From Planctomycetota bacterium (GTDB lineage Bacteria > Planctomycetota > Phycisphaerae > Sedimentisphaerales > Anaerobacaceae), in the NCBI GenBank assembly GCA_030605475.1, contig JAUWIG010000001.1:1-64000 (forward strand): a DNA stretch of 64,000 bases, in the 5' to 3' direction. The notes beneath the pieces were generated by a model. The model saw nothing but the letters and a program-made list of their open reading frames with translations. It did no database searches and had not been told where the DNA came from. Shown piece after piece: positions 7,366 through 16,367 of the stretch (position 1 is its first letter; each line of letters begins with the position of its first letter). A program made the position numbers and the translations under genes.

Positions 7366-8294
7366 CCGAAGCACTACAAAGTTTGTTCTGGATTATTGTT
7401 TTTCCGGGCTTTTTATTTACCGTGGCTTTCGGCCTGTTCGCTTCCTGGATAGTCCGCAAGGTCAGTGCGCTCGTGCAGTGGCGTGTTGGGCCGCCGCTCT
7501 TTCAGCCATTTTATGATGTCGTAAAACTGATGGGCAAAGAAATCCTTGTTCCGCAAGAGGCTCAACAAGCCGTTTTTATGGCGGCTCCGCTTGTTGGTAT
7601 GGCAGGGGTGCTGCTGCTTTCGACAATGCTCTGGCGGATAACCATCGCTCAAACGGCTTTTGTGGGCGACATTATCGTAGCGATTTATCTGATGGTGCTG
7701 CCTTCACTGGCGTTGATTCTCGGCAGTAGCGCCAGTGCCAGTCCTCATGCGTCAGTTGGTACAAGCAGGGAAATGAAACTGGTTATGAGCTATGAACTAC
7801 CGTTAGTGCTGGCTTTTATCGTAGTAATTATAAAAACCGGCGGTCAACTCAATTTAGCTGCAATTGCTCAGCAAGTGCCAGCTCTGAGCATATCCGGAAT
7901 GCTAGCATTTTTGGTTGCGTTGTTGTGTGTACAGGCAAAACTCGGATTCGTTCCGTTTGACATAGCCGAAGCGGAGACAGAGGTTGCCAGCGGCGTGCTG
8001 ATAGAATATTCCGGAGCTTTGCTTGCTGTTTGGAAGCTTATGCAGGCAATGATGCTCGTAGCGTTGCCGTTGTTTTTAGTAATGGTATTCCTTGGCGGCT
8101 TCGGAGCAAGCCTTTGGACGGGGCTCGGTAAGTATGTGCTAATATTGGTCTTGGTGATTTTGATAAAGAACACCAACCCGCGTATGCGGATTGACCAGGC
8201 AATGAAGTTTTTCTGGTTTTATTGTGGTCTTGCTTTGGCAATTGCTGTTACTCTTGCGATAATAGGCAATTATTGTGGCATCAATTGGCTATAA
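7362..8294 (+). CDS. Membrane anchor subunit, NuoH/HyfC/EchB-like
   Basis: 310 residues, about eight membrane helices. Complex I subunit-1 hallmarks are visible: RRVGPP-type segment WRVGPPLFQPFYDVVKLMGKE near the N-terminus and PFDIAEAETEVASG in the middle. This subunit docks the hydrogenase to the membrane and forms part of the ion path. The ATG at 7362, overlapping the preceding stop, is chosen over an in-frame start at 7323 that would overlap it by 43 bp. Confidence 0.94.
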   Translation: MTEALQSLFWIIVFPGFLFTVAFGLFASWIVRKVSALVQWRVGPPLFQPFYDVVKLMGKEILVPQEAQQAVFMAAPLVGMAGVLLLSTMLWRITIAQTAFVGDIIVAIYLMVLPSLALILGSSASASPHASVGTSREMKLVMSYELPLVLAFIVVIIKTGGQLNLAAIAQQVPALSISGMLAFLVALLCVQAKLGFVPFDIAEAETEVASGVLIEYSGALLAVWKLMQAMMLVALPLFLVMVFLGGFGASLWTGLGKYVLILVLVILIKNTNPRMRIDQAMKFFWFYCGLALAIAVTLAIIGNYCGINWL

Positions 8295-8303
8295 GGTAAA
8301 TTT

Positions 8304-8735
8304 ATGAGTTGGAAAATATGGTCATTAAAGAAATCACCATGGGTATTTCACGTTAATACCGGTGCGTGCAACAATTGCGATATCGAAATTGTCGACTTGC
8401 TAACACCGAAGTTTGATGTTGAGAGGTTTGGTATCAAATTGGTTGGCTCACCGCGACATGCTGATGCTTTGCTAGTAACCGGTGGAGTTACCGCTCAAGC
8501 GGCTCCGCGACTGCGAGAAGTGTATCGCCAAACTCCAAAGCCCTGTGTTGTCTTTGCAATCGGCGCCTGTGCCTGTGACAAAGGAATATTCACCACCGGT
8601 TACCATATGGTCGGGCCGGTAGATAAAATAATCAAAGAAATAGACCCTAATGCGATTATCGCCTACGTGCCGGGCTGTCCGCCCAAACCTGAAGCAATGA
8701 TATCCGGCATAGTAAAGGCGCTGGCGGCTCTATAA
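8304..8735 (+). CDS. Small hydrogenase subunit, NuoB/EchC/MbhJ-like
   Basis: 143 residues. Cys22 and Cys25 (GACNNCDIE), a later Cys in IGACACDKG and the PGCPPKPE motif supply ligands for the proximal 4Fe-4S cluster, as in NuoB and group-4 hydrogenase small subunits. It hands electrons to the NiFe site in the next gene product. Confidence 0.95.
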   Translation: MSWKIWSLKKSPWVFHVNTGACNNCDIEIVDLLTPKFDVERFGIKLVGSPRHADALLVTGGVTAQAAPRLREVYRQTPKPCVVFAIGACACDKGIFTTGYHMVGPVDKIIKEIDPNAIIAYVPGCPPKPEAMISGIVKALAAL

Positions 8736-8747
8736 CAGGACACAAAT

Positions 8748-10472
8748 ATGAACCAGGAAGAGCTAAACAACAAGTTAGCAGAAATAAAAGACAAGCTCAT
8801 CGCAATCGAGCAGCCGGTGGACAATAAAATATGGTTTACCTGCGAGGCCGAAAACAGCTACGAAATCAATAAGTTCCTGTTTGAAGAAGTGCCTTTGCGA
8901 TTTGTAATTGCTACGGGCATCGATTCCGACGACTGCTTTGAAGTTCTCTATCATTATGCGTATGACGAAACCGGCTGTATGGTTACTCTAAAAGCCTTCA
9001 TCCGCGACCGCGAAAAGCCGGAGATTGAATCTATCGCCCCGTTCCTGCCAGGTGCTGAGTGGATAGAAAGAGAAATCCACGACATATTGGGAATCGATTT
9101 TAGGAACCATCCTGATATGAGGCGGTTAATCTTGTCCGATGATTGGCCGGAGGGTGTTTATCCGTTGAGAAAAGACGCGAAGAAGCCGGTAAGCTGGCCA
9201 GACGGTGAGCCGTCCAGCCGTCCGACCGTCGATTCACCCTCGCGGCGAACCGTCCCACTGTCGAAACCGGTTCTTGTAGTCGGCCCGTTTCATCCGCTAC
9301 AGGAAGAGATGGAATTCTTCCAGCTTACTATCGACGGCGAAATCGTAACGGATATCGATATGAGAATATCTTATAACCACCGTGGCATAGAAAAAATCAG
9401 TGAATCGCTGCAATTTGACCAGGTGCCGTTTTTGGTTTCACGAATTTGTGGAATTTGCTCGGCTTCGCACCCTTTGGCTTACGTGCAGGCGGTGGAAGAG
9501 CTTGCCGGCATAAAGCCACCTGAGCGTGCCTTATATGTGCGAACAATTATCAACGAGCTTGAACGCATCCACAGCCATGTACTCTGGGCGGGCCTGGCAG
9601 GGCACTTTATCGGCTATGATACCGTCTTTATGTGGGCGTGGAAATATCGTGAGCCGGTGCTTGATTTGCTCGAAGAAATAACAGGCAACAGAAACAACTA
9701 CGGAAACGTCAAGGTTGGCGGCTGCCGTGAGGACATCCCCAACGAGCTTAAACCCAAAATACTAAAGGATATGGACGAAATTGAAAAGAAAATGGATATG
9801 CTTATTAAGGCGGTAACTGATGACCCTATTCTGCACGCTCGACTCAAAGGTGTCGGCGTATTAAGTAAAGAGGACGCTATAAAGTATGCAGTAACAGGCC
9901 CGACAGCCAGAGCCAGTGGCATCGCTATCGATGTCAGGCAGGACGACCCCTATGCGGTATACGCTGATTTGGACTGGAATGTAATTAGTCAGCCTGAGGG
10001 TGACGTTTTCGCAAAGGTTGTCGTGCGTTTATTGGAGGTCATAGAAGCAATTAAAATCATAAGACAGGCCGTAAAGAAAATTCCTGAAGGCCCTATTGCC
10101 GTGGAGGTCAAGGAAATCCCGGCGGGCGAAGCGGTCGGATGCGTTGAAGCACCAAGAGGCGAGACGTTCCATTACGTCCGCAGCGATGGCGGCAACAGGC
10201 CGGTCCGCCACAAGGTCAGAGCGCCGAGTTTTGTTAATGTCCCTTCATTTAAGGCCTCGTGCATTGGCCAACATATTGCCGACGTTACAATTACGCTCGC
10301 AGCGGTCGACCCTTGTTACAGTTGCACCGAGAGATTGGCTGTTGTTGACCAATACAGTAATATTATACACGACTATGACACGCTACTGCGTTTGAGCCGT
10401 GAGAGAACAGCACAAATAAAGAAAGAGCTCGGCGCTCCGGGATTAAAGATGGAGGATTTACAAATTGGATAA
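8748..10472 (+). CDS. Group-4 [NiFe]-hydrogenase large subunit with fused NuoC domain
   Basis: 574 residues: a NuoC/30-kDa-like domain (about 1-145, with PSAEWIEREIHDILGI-like sequence), a Pro/Ser-rich linker (about 145-180) and a NuoD/large-subunit domain. Both NiFe-binding pairs are present, RICGIC (about residue 231) and DPCYSC (about 521-526), so it should be a true hydrogenase and not complex I. About 48 residues follow the last Cys pair, giving a tail for the maturation protease encoded at 17082. The linker DNA (9201-9238) contains overlapping inverted repeats such as GACGGT/ACCGTC. Confidence 0.95.
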   Translation: MNQEELNNKLAEIKDKLIAIEQPVDNKIWFTCEAENSYEINKFLFEEVPLRFVIATGIDSDDCFEVLYHYAYDETGCMVTLKAFIRDREKPEIESIAPFLPGAEWIEREIHDILGIDFRNHPDMRRLILSDDWPEGVYPLRKDAKKPVSWPDGEPSSRPTVDSPSRRTVPLSKPVLVVGPFHPLQEEMEFFQLTIDGEIVTDIDMRISYNHRGIEKISESLQFDQVPFLVSRICGICSASHPLAYVQAVEELAGIKPPERALYVRTIINELERIHSHVLWAGLAGHFIGYDTVFMWAWKYREPVLDLLEEITGNRNNYGNVKVGGCREDIPNELKPKILKDMDEIEKKMDMLIKAVTDDPILHARLKGVGVLSKEDAIKYAVTGPTARASGIAIDVRQDDPYAVYADLDWNVISQPEGDVFAKVVVRLLEVIEAIKIIRQAVKKIPEGPIAVEVKEIPAGEAVGCVEAPRGETFHYVRSDGGNRPVRHKVRAPSFVNVPSFKASCIGQHIADVTITLAAVDPCYSCTERLAVVDQYSNIIHDYDTLLRLSRERTAQIKKELGAPGLKMEDLQIG

Positions 10473-12324
10473 AATCTTACTTATCCCAGTCTTTTTGCCG
10501 TTGATAGCAGGTTTTGTACTACTGTTTTTGCCAAACAAGATAAAATTGCTGTCCAGAGCATTGACGCTGGTTATTTCGGTCGTCACATTTGCACTGGCCA
10601 TTCGGATATTTACTCTCGGCCAATCTAATTATGCCTGGTCCGTTCTTGAAATAGGCAATCTAAAATTTGACCTGCTGCTAAGCGCTATGCCGCTTGGGGC
10701 ATTTATACTAATGTTTGCTATGGGCTTCGGCCTGTTGATAACCTTATATTCACTAAAATCGATTGGCCCGAGCGCAAAGCGAGTTAATGAGTATTATGGT
10801 TCCGTTCTACTTACGATAGGTGGTTCAGCAGGAATATTGCTTTCCAATCATTTACTGTTTTTACTTATTTTTTGGGAGATTGTTACCGTTTCGCTATACC
10901 TTCTTATAACCACAGGGGGTAAAAATTCTAATTTTGCAGCGACGAAAAGTTTCGCAATGATAGGGGCATCTGATGCCGCTTTGCTGCTCGGCATATTAAT
11001 GGTATGGGTACTGTCGGGTACATTTGTCATCTCGGATATTAGTTTAGCAACTGCTTCAACTCTTCCAATTATTGCCTTTTTACTGCTTATGACAGCCGCT
11101 ATTACCAAGGCGGGTGCAATGCCATTGCATACCTGGCTACCCACCAGCGGTGAATATGCACCGGCATCTGTAATGGCCTTGTTGCCTGCGGCCATCGACA
11201 AACTTTTGGGAATTTATCTGCTGGTAATAATTGTGCGTCAGATGTTTGTGTTTAAGTCGGTGGTTTTAAGCCTTGTCCTGGCGATTATTGGTGCAGCTAC
11301 GATAATCATTGCTGTGATGATTGCAATGGTTCAACACAATCTCAAAAAGCTGCTATCTTACCATGCTATCAGCCAGGTCGGCTATATGGTCCTCGGGATA
11401 GCAACCGGGACGCCCGTAGGTATTGCCGGCGGTGTGTTCCATATGCTGAACCATGCAGTCTACAAATGTTGCTTATTCCTGTGTGGCGGTTCGGTTGAAC
11501 AGGCAGCGGGAACGGCTGAGTTGGATAAACTCGGCGGCCTAGGTAAAAAAATGCCGATTACTTTCGCCGCCTGCCTTATCGCTGCTCTAAGTATTTCCGG
11601 CATACCGCCCTTCAATGGATTCGTCTCCAAATGGATGGTCTATCAAGGTGTAATTCAGATGGGAACCGCCCAAACCGGCGGAGCCGCCAAACTGTGGCCT
11701 ATCTGGCTTACTTGCGCTATGTTTGGAAGTGCGCTTACTTTAGCCTCGTTTGTAAAACTTATACACTCGATATTCCTTTCCCGCTTACCAGATGAGCTAA
11801 AAGATGTAAAAGAAGTTTCGCTACCTATGAAGGTCCCAATGGTTGTACTTGCTTTGTTGTGTGTATTTTTTGGAGTCTTCTATCACGTACCGCTCAAGCT
11901 GTTCATTTATCCTGCCTTGAATATAGAACCAGGTACTGCAATTTTCGGTACTTGGGATTCAACTCTCGCCACAGCTCTGATAATAATTGGTATTGGCCTT
12001 GGTCTGCTTATTTTACTTGTCGGGTTATTGGCAAGAAAAGTTAGAACCGTGCCCACGTGGACCTGTGGCGAAGCGCAGACTAATGAACAAATGATAATAC
12101 CTGGAACGCATTTCTACAAAACGGTTTCGTCTATGGGCGGCCTAAAGCAGCTTTACACCGGCCAGGAAAAGGGCCATTTTGATTTGTACAATCAAAGCGG
12201 AAAGTGCGGCCTCGGCTTGACAAATTTCCTCAAATGGCTCCATTCCGGTTTGTTGCCGATGTATTTGACGTGGGTAACTTTGGGATTACTGGTGATTCTA
12301 TTTATAGTTTGCGGGATTTGGTGA
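10465..12324 (+). CDS. Antiporter-like membrane subunit, NuoL/HyfB/MbhH type
   Basis: 619 residues with many hydrophobic helices. Proton_antipo_M features include KAGAMPLHTWLP (helix with key Lys) and SYHAISQVGYMVLG. It is an ion-translocating subunit. Translation probably starts at TTG 10465, inside the last codons of the preceding gene (8-bp overlap); no better start is seen nearby. A long C-terminal part with WTCGEAQTNEQMIIPGT resembles the ends of HyfB/NuoL-like proteins. Confidence 0.92.
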   Translation: MDKILLIPVFLPLIAGFVLLFLPNKIKLLSRALTLVISVVTFALAIRIFTLGQSNYAWSVLEIGNLKFDLLLSAMPLGAFILMFAMGFGLLITLYSLKSIGPSAKRVNEYYGSVLLTIGGSAGILLSNHLLFLLIFWEIVTVSLYLLITTGGKNSNFAATKSFAMIGASDAALLLGILMVWVLSGTFVISDISLATASTLPIIAFLLLMTAAITKAGAMPLHTWLPTSGEYAPASVMALLPAAIDKLLGIYLLVIIVRQMFVFKSVVLSLVLAIIGAATIIIAVMIAMVQHNLKKLLSYHAISQVGYMVLGIATGTPVGIAGGVFHMLNHAVYKCCLFLCGGSVEQAAGTAELDKLGGLGKKMPITFAACLIAALSISGIPPFNGFVSKWMVYQGVIQMGTAQTGGAAKLWPIWLTCAMFGSALTLASFVKLIHSIFLSRLPDELKDVKEVSLPMKVPMVVLALLCVFFGVFYHVPLKLFIYPALNIEPGTAIFGTWDSTLATALIIIGIGLGLLILLVGLLARKVRTVPTWTCGEAQTNEQMIIPGTHFYKTVSSMGGLKQLYTGQEKGHFDLYNQSGKCGLGLTNFLKWLHSGLLPMYLTWVTLGLLVILFIVCGIW

Positions 12325-12325
12325 G

Positions 12326-12886
12326 GTGGATATGTCTTTGTTCCTCTATATCTTACTGCTGTTTATAATAATCGCTGCGATTATTGCAGTGGAAACCAAG
12401 AATCTGTTAAGTGCCGTGATTTGCGTTGGTGCTGTCGGCTTTGGTGCTTCTCTGATGTTCTTGTTCCTGTGTGCGCCTGATATTGCAATAACTCAGATTG
12501 TAGTGGAAGTTTTAGGTTTGATTATTCTGATTCGTGCTTGCCTGTCTCGCGACATAACTTTTATCAGCGGCGGTAGAGAATTTTTCGGTGTGGTTGTTTC
12601 AGTGGTAATTATCCTCGTAATTTTCCTGGCAGGCATGAAAGTTTTTGAGACGCTGCCTGATTTCGGCACTCCAATTTTTGCCGAGGCGCCCGAGGCGGCT
12701 TCCCAAACGTACATAGAGAAGGGATTGGCGAAAACAGGAGCGGCAAATCTCGTAGCCTCGGTCATTCTGGATTTCCGTGCCTACGACACACTCGGTGAGG
12801 CAACGGTGCTATTTACCTCGATTATCGGGGCGACCGTTATATTGCGAAGAAAGAGTAAAAAACTGCTGGAGGAACCGGACGAATGA
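12326..12886 (+). CDS. MrpA C-terminal/MbhD-MbhE-like membrane protein
   Basis: 186 residues, about five helices. Residues 1-90 match the MbhD/DUF4040 region (ETKNLLSAVICVGAVGFGAS, then LCAPDIAITQIVVEVLG); the rest matches the MbhE/MrpA C-terminal segment (DFRAYDTLGEATVLFTSIIG). In Mrp antiporters these are the end of MrpA. Start is GTG 12326 or ATG 12332. It overlaps mrpB by 4 bp. Confidence 0.88.
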   Translation: MDMSLFLYILLLFIIIAAIIAVETKNLLSAVICVGAVGFGASLMFLFLCAPDIAITQIVVEVLGLIILIRACLSRDITFISGGREFFGVVVSVVIILVIFLAGMKVFETLPDFGTPIFAEAPEAASQTYIEKGLAKTGAANLVASVILDFRAYDTLGEATVLFTSIIGATVILRRKSKKLLEEPDE

Positions 12887-13356
12887 AAGGTATGACAATA
12901 ATAGTAAAAACCATCAGTAGCTGGGTCAAGGTGCTCGTTTTTCTGTTCGGCATTTACATTATCCTTTTCGGGCATCTTACACCTGGCGGTGGCTTTGCCG
13001 GCGGTGTGATTTTGGCTGCTTCTTACGTGCTGCTTATGCTGGCTTTCGGCAGAGAATTTGTAGAAAAAAATCTGCCGCTACCCCTTGCCTCAAGGCTCGA
13101 TTGCCTGGGGGCATTTCTGTTCGCCCTGATAGCGATTTTGGGACTGGTTTTTGGCGGCTCCTTCTTTGTCAATTTCCTGTATCAAAAGTATCTGCCTGGC
13201 CAACCTTTGAACCTTATCAGCGCAGGTACTATACCGCTGTCAAATCTTGCTATTGGCCTGAAGGTCGGTGCGTCACTATTTTTGGTCATTTTTACTCTTT
13301 CTATCTGCTGTAAGGATTTTAAGACTGATACATCAACTCATAAAAAAGAGGAGTGA
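12883..13356 (+). CDS. mrpB: Mrp antiporter subunit B (MrpB/MnhB/MbhF-like)
   Basis: 157 residues, four helices, with the family motif GHLTPGGGFAGGVILAA (about residues 28-44). It is a subunit of the Na+/H+ antiporter module. Its ATGA overlap with both neighbours shows tight co-translation. Confidence 0.9.
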   Translation: MKGMTIIVKTISSWVKVLVFLFGIYIILFGHLTPGGGFAGGVILAASYVLLMLAFGREFVEKNLPLPLASRLDCLGAFLFALIAILGLVFGGSFFVNFLYQKYLPGQPLNLISAGTIPLSNLAIGLKVGASLFLVIFTLSICCKDFKTDTSTHKKEE

Positions 13357-13730
13357 AATTTATGCTTTATGCGTTATGTTTTTTATTGTTTATGATTGGG
13401 CTGTATTGTGCAGTCATCAAAAAAAATATGGTCAAGATTGTAATCGGCATAATGGTTATGGAATATGCCGTCAACCTTTTCTTGATTATGTTAGGCTATC
13501 GCACCGGCGGCATAGCACCAATAATCGACAAAAGCCAACTCGAACCAAGTACCGGGCAACTCACTGCTGCTTTCCTCAATAGCTCCGTTGACCCTTTACC
13601 CCAGGCCCTTGTACTTACGGCGATAGTTATTAGTTTGGGTTCGTTAGCACTTATGATTTCGATATGCGTTAGAACTTACGGAAAATACGGCACCTTTGAC
13701 ATTACTCAAATAAGGAGACTAAAAGGATGA
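13353..13730 (+). CDS. mrpC: Mrp antiporter subunit C (NuoK-like)
   Basis: 125 residues, three helices. The sequence KIVIGIMVMEYAVNLFLI and the later DPLPQALVLTAIVISLG are typical of MnhC/MrpC/NuoK. It overlaps mrpB and mrpD by 4 bp each. It probably forms part of the ion channel between the MrpA/D-type subunits. Confidence 0.93.
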   Translation: MKFMLYALCFLLFMIGLYCAVIKKNMVKIVIGIMVMEYAVNLFLIMLGYRTGGIAPIIDKSQLEPSTGQLTAAFLNSSVDPLPQALVLTAIVISLGSLALMISICVRTYGKYGTFDITQIRRLKG

Positions 13731-15241
13731 GCATACCGCTGCCTGCTTTCGTTGCTATTCCTCTGGTAACGGCATTTTTACTTCCGATTTTCGGTAAAAA
13801 AGGCAAAGCTGCTGCAACGGTCTTGGCCAATCTGGCAACCGTATCGCTACTCGTATTGGCCATTGTTTCTGTCGGGCAATCCCGCGTCTATGAAATAGGC
13901 AAGTGGTCCATCCCGCTCGGCATTAATCTTGTCCTTGACGGCTTAAGCTCGCTTTTGCTCTTGGCTATCAGTGTCGTCAGCACCGCTGCTATGTTCTTTA
14001 GCATCAGATATATGGAGCAGTACACCGCAAAGGCAAAGTACCTGAGCTTATTTTTGCTTATGGTCGCTGGTATGAACGGTGTGGTGCTCTCAGGAGACAT
14101 CTTCAATCTGTTCGTATTTTTGGAAATTGCTTCGATTGCATCTTACGCACTGGTTGGTTTTGGCTGTGAGCACGAAGAACTCGAGGCATCCTTCAAATAT
14201 ATGGTTCTGGGCAGCATCGGCTCTATATTTATCCTTTTTGCTGTCGCTCTTGTTTACGGCAATACCGGCTCACTTAATATGGCCTATATCTCAAAAGCGA
14301 TCCAGAGCAGCGGTTTAAATGCCGGCCTTACGTTTGCTCTGGGTTTGTTTATTGCCGGCTTCGGTTTGAAGGCTGCTTTGGTACCATTCCACGCTTGGCT
14401 GCCTGATGCACATCCATCGGCTCCTGCGCCGATTTCTGCAATGCTGTCCGGTGTACTAATAAAGACCCTCGGTGTTTATGCTCTTACCCGTGTGGTTTTC
14501 AATGTGTTCGGCATTTCCATCTCAACAGGCTGGCTTTTAATCGCCCTGGGCCTTTTGAGTATGGTGGCCGGTGCGTTTCTGGCAATAGGACAATGGGATT
14601 TAAAGCGACTTATGGCTTATTCGAGTATTAGCCAGTTGGGCTATGTGGTTTTGGGTATCGGCCTTGGTGGGCTTATCATCGCCGAAGGTGGTAATTTAGC
14701 TTGGGCTTCTTTAGCTATCCTTGGTGGGTTGTTCCACCTTGTCAACCACGCTGTTTACAAGTCCTTGTTATTTTTAACAAGCGGCTCGGTGGAAATGTCA
14801 ACCGGCACAAGACAAATGAGACAGATGGGCGGACTCGCAGAGAAAATGCCTGTAACACGTGCAACCTGCATTATCGCATCGGCCTCCATTGCTGGTATTC
14901 CGCCCTTTAGCGGGTTCTGGAGCAAGCTGATTCTGGTAGTCGCAGCAATTCAGGCCAGTTTTTACTGGGTCGCAGCAATAATTGTTTTCGTAAGTTTGTG
15001 CACTTTAATTATGTATTTGAAGGTTCAAAGATATGTTTTCCTTGGCGAACTGCCGGAAAATCTACAACAGAGCAAAGAGGCCAAGAACTCTATGCTCGTT
15101 GCAATGATATTCCTGGCTTGTCTTTGTGTGCTCATGGGATTGCTTGTGTTAGTACCGTCATTGAGGAGCCACATACTCAACCCTGCTGTAAAAGTGTTAA
15201 CCGACGGACTTGAATACTCCACTAAGATAATCAATATGTGA
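13727..15241 (+). CDS. mrpD: Mrp antiporter subunit D (NuoN-like)
   Basis: 504 residues, about 14 helices. The antiporter core shows FIAGFGLKAALVPFHAWLPD, with lysine and histidine positions in the expected helix, and SSISQLGYVVLGIGLG. It is the second large ion-pumping subunit of the cluster beside the NuoL-like protein. Confidence 0.94.
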   Translation: MSIPLPAFVAIPLVTAFLLPIFGKKGKAAATVLANLATVSLLVLAIVSVGQSRVYEIGKWSIPLGINLVLDGLSSLLLLAISVVSTAAMFFSIRYMEQYTAKAKYLSLFLLMVAGMNGVVLSGDIFNLFVFLEIASIASYALVGFGCEHEELEASFKYMVLGSIGSIFILFAVALVYGNTGSLNMAYISKAIQSSGLNAGLTFALGLFIAGFGLKAALVPFHAWLPDAHPSAPAPISAMLSGVLIKTLGVYALTRVVFNVFGISISTGWLLIALGLLSMVAGAFLAIGQWDLKRLMAYSSISQLGYVVLGIGLGGLIIAEGGNLAWASLAILGGLFHLVNHAVYKSLLFLTSGSVEMSTGTRQMRQMGGLAEKMPVTRATCIIASASIAGIPPFSGFWSKLILVVAAIQASFYWVAAIIVFVSLCTLIMYLKVQRYVFLGELPENLQQSKEAKNSMLVAMIFLACLCVLMGLLVLVPSLRSHILNPAVKVLTDGLEYSTKIINM

Positions 15242-15262
15242 TAAACATAAGGTGGTAAGAAT

Positions 15263-15766
15263 ATGAGGCGACTGATTTATTTTGTTTTAGCGTTTATCGT
15301 TTGGGTGCTGCTGACCTGGCCTTTTGCCGACGGCAAAATTGACTTCCAGGTTGTAATCGCAGGCGTAATAGCCGCTTTTCTCATTGCCGTTCTGTTTCAC
15401 GAAATACTGCCAAAGGAACATCTTGTGTTTATTTCACCGGTGCGAGTGTTTTGGTTTTTGGTTTATGTGCCGGTGTTTTTCTATTACGTAATGAAGGCAA
15501 ATTTAGACGTTGTCTATCGCGCTTTGCATCCTAAAATGCCGATAAAACCAGGGATTGTAAAAATAAAAACGAATCTAAAAACGGAATCCGGTATCACCGC
15601 CCTGGCAAATTCCATCACTCTCACGCCGGGTACTCTGACCGTAGATTTAACAGATGACGGCTTTTTGTATATCCACTGGATAAATGTCAAATCCGACGAC
15701 GTTGAGCAGGCAACCAAATTTATTGCTCGAAGGTTTGAGTGGTTTTTGAAGAAAATTTTTGAATAG
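15263..15766 (+). CDS. mrpE: Mrp antiporter subunit E (MnhE)
   Basis: 167 residues: two or three N-terminal helices, then a soluble domain with PGIVKIKTNL, ANSITLTPGTLTVDL and LYIHWINV, the MnhE hallmark. The gap from mrpD is only 21 bp. Confidence 0.93.
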   Translation: MRRLIYFVLAFIVWVLLTWPFADGKIDFQVVIAGVIAAFLIAVLFHEILPKEHLVFISPVRVFWFLVYVPVFFYYVMKANLDVVYRALHPKMPIKPGIVKIKTNLKTESGITALANSITLTPGTLTVDLTDDGFLYIHWINVKSDDVEQATKFIARRFEWFLKKIFE

Positions 15767-15778
15767 AAAGAGATTACT

Positions 15779-16036
15779 ATGATAGCATTATTTTATATCG
15801 GCTTATTTGTGTGTTGTTTTCTGTGCCTGTACCGAATAGGTCGCGGCCCCAGTGCCCCCGACAGAACCGTAGCTATTGATATATTAGGTATTGTCATAGT
15901 AGGTTTCTGCGCCATTCTCTGTATAGGTACCAAGAAAAATTTTTGTCTCAATGTCGCTCTTGCCTGGTCACTACTGAGCTTCATCGGGACTATAGCACTG
16001 GCAAAGTTTTTGGAGGGCAGAAGTTTCGATGACTGA
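15779..16036 (+). CDS. mrpF: Mrp antiporter subunit F (MnhF)
   Basis: 85 residues, three helices, with the family segment RIGRGPSAPDRTVAIDILG (about residues 20-38). The ATG follows GAAAGAGATTACT. It overlaps mrpG by 8 bp. Confidence 0.93.
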   Translation: MIALFYIGLFVCCFLCLYRIGRGPSAPDRTVAIDILGIVIVGFCAILCIGTKKNFCLNVALAWSLLSFIGTIALAKFLEGRSFDD

Positions 16037-16367
16037 CATTATAGGCTATATATTAGCAACTGTAGGAATCCTGTTTGATATATTCGGCTGTATAGGTCTG
16101 GTTCGCTTTCCGGACGTTTACAACCGCCTGCAGGCCTCAACAAAATGCGTAACACTTGGCACCATTCTGGTGTTAGTCGGCGTTGCCTTTATCCATGGTT
16201 GGGGCTCTATATCTGCTAAGGCGATAATCTGCGCTGTGTTTATATTGATAACTTCACCTACCGCTGCGCACGCAATCGCCAAAGGCGCTTATGCTTCCGG
16301 CGTAAAATTGTGGGAAAATAGTGTCGTTGACAAATACGCGAAAGAAGTTGATAAAAAAGAAGCGTGA
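16029..16367 (+). CDS. mrpG: Mrp antiporter subunit G (MnhG)
   Basis: 112 residues, three helices, with GCIGLVRFPDVYNRLQASTK and ITSPTAAHAIAKGAY, both diagnostic of MnhG. It completes the set A(C-term)-B-C-D-E-F-G. It overlaps the following ferredoxin gene by 4 bp. Confidence 0.94.
   Translation: MTDIIGYILATVGILFDIFGCIGLVRFPDVYNRLQASTKCVTLGTILVLVGVAFIHGWGSISAKAIICAVFILITSPTAAHAIAKGAYASGVKLWENSVVDKYAKEVDKKEA

Noticed and set aside
7362-12324. Respiratory complex I
   Set aside because: The large subunit keeps both NiFe Cys pairs, a maturation protease and all hyp genes follow, and NuoA/E/F/G are missing.
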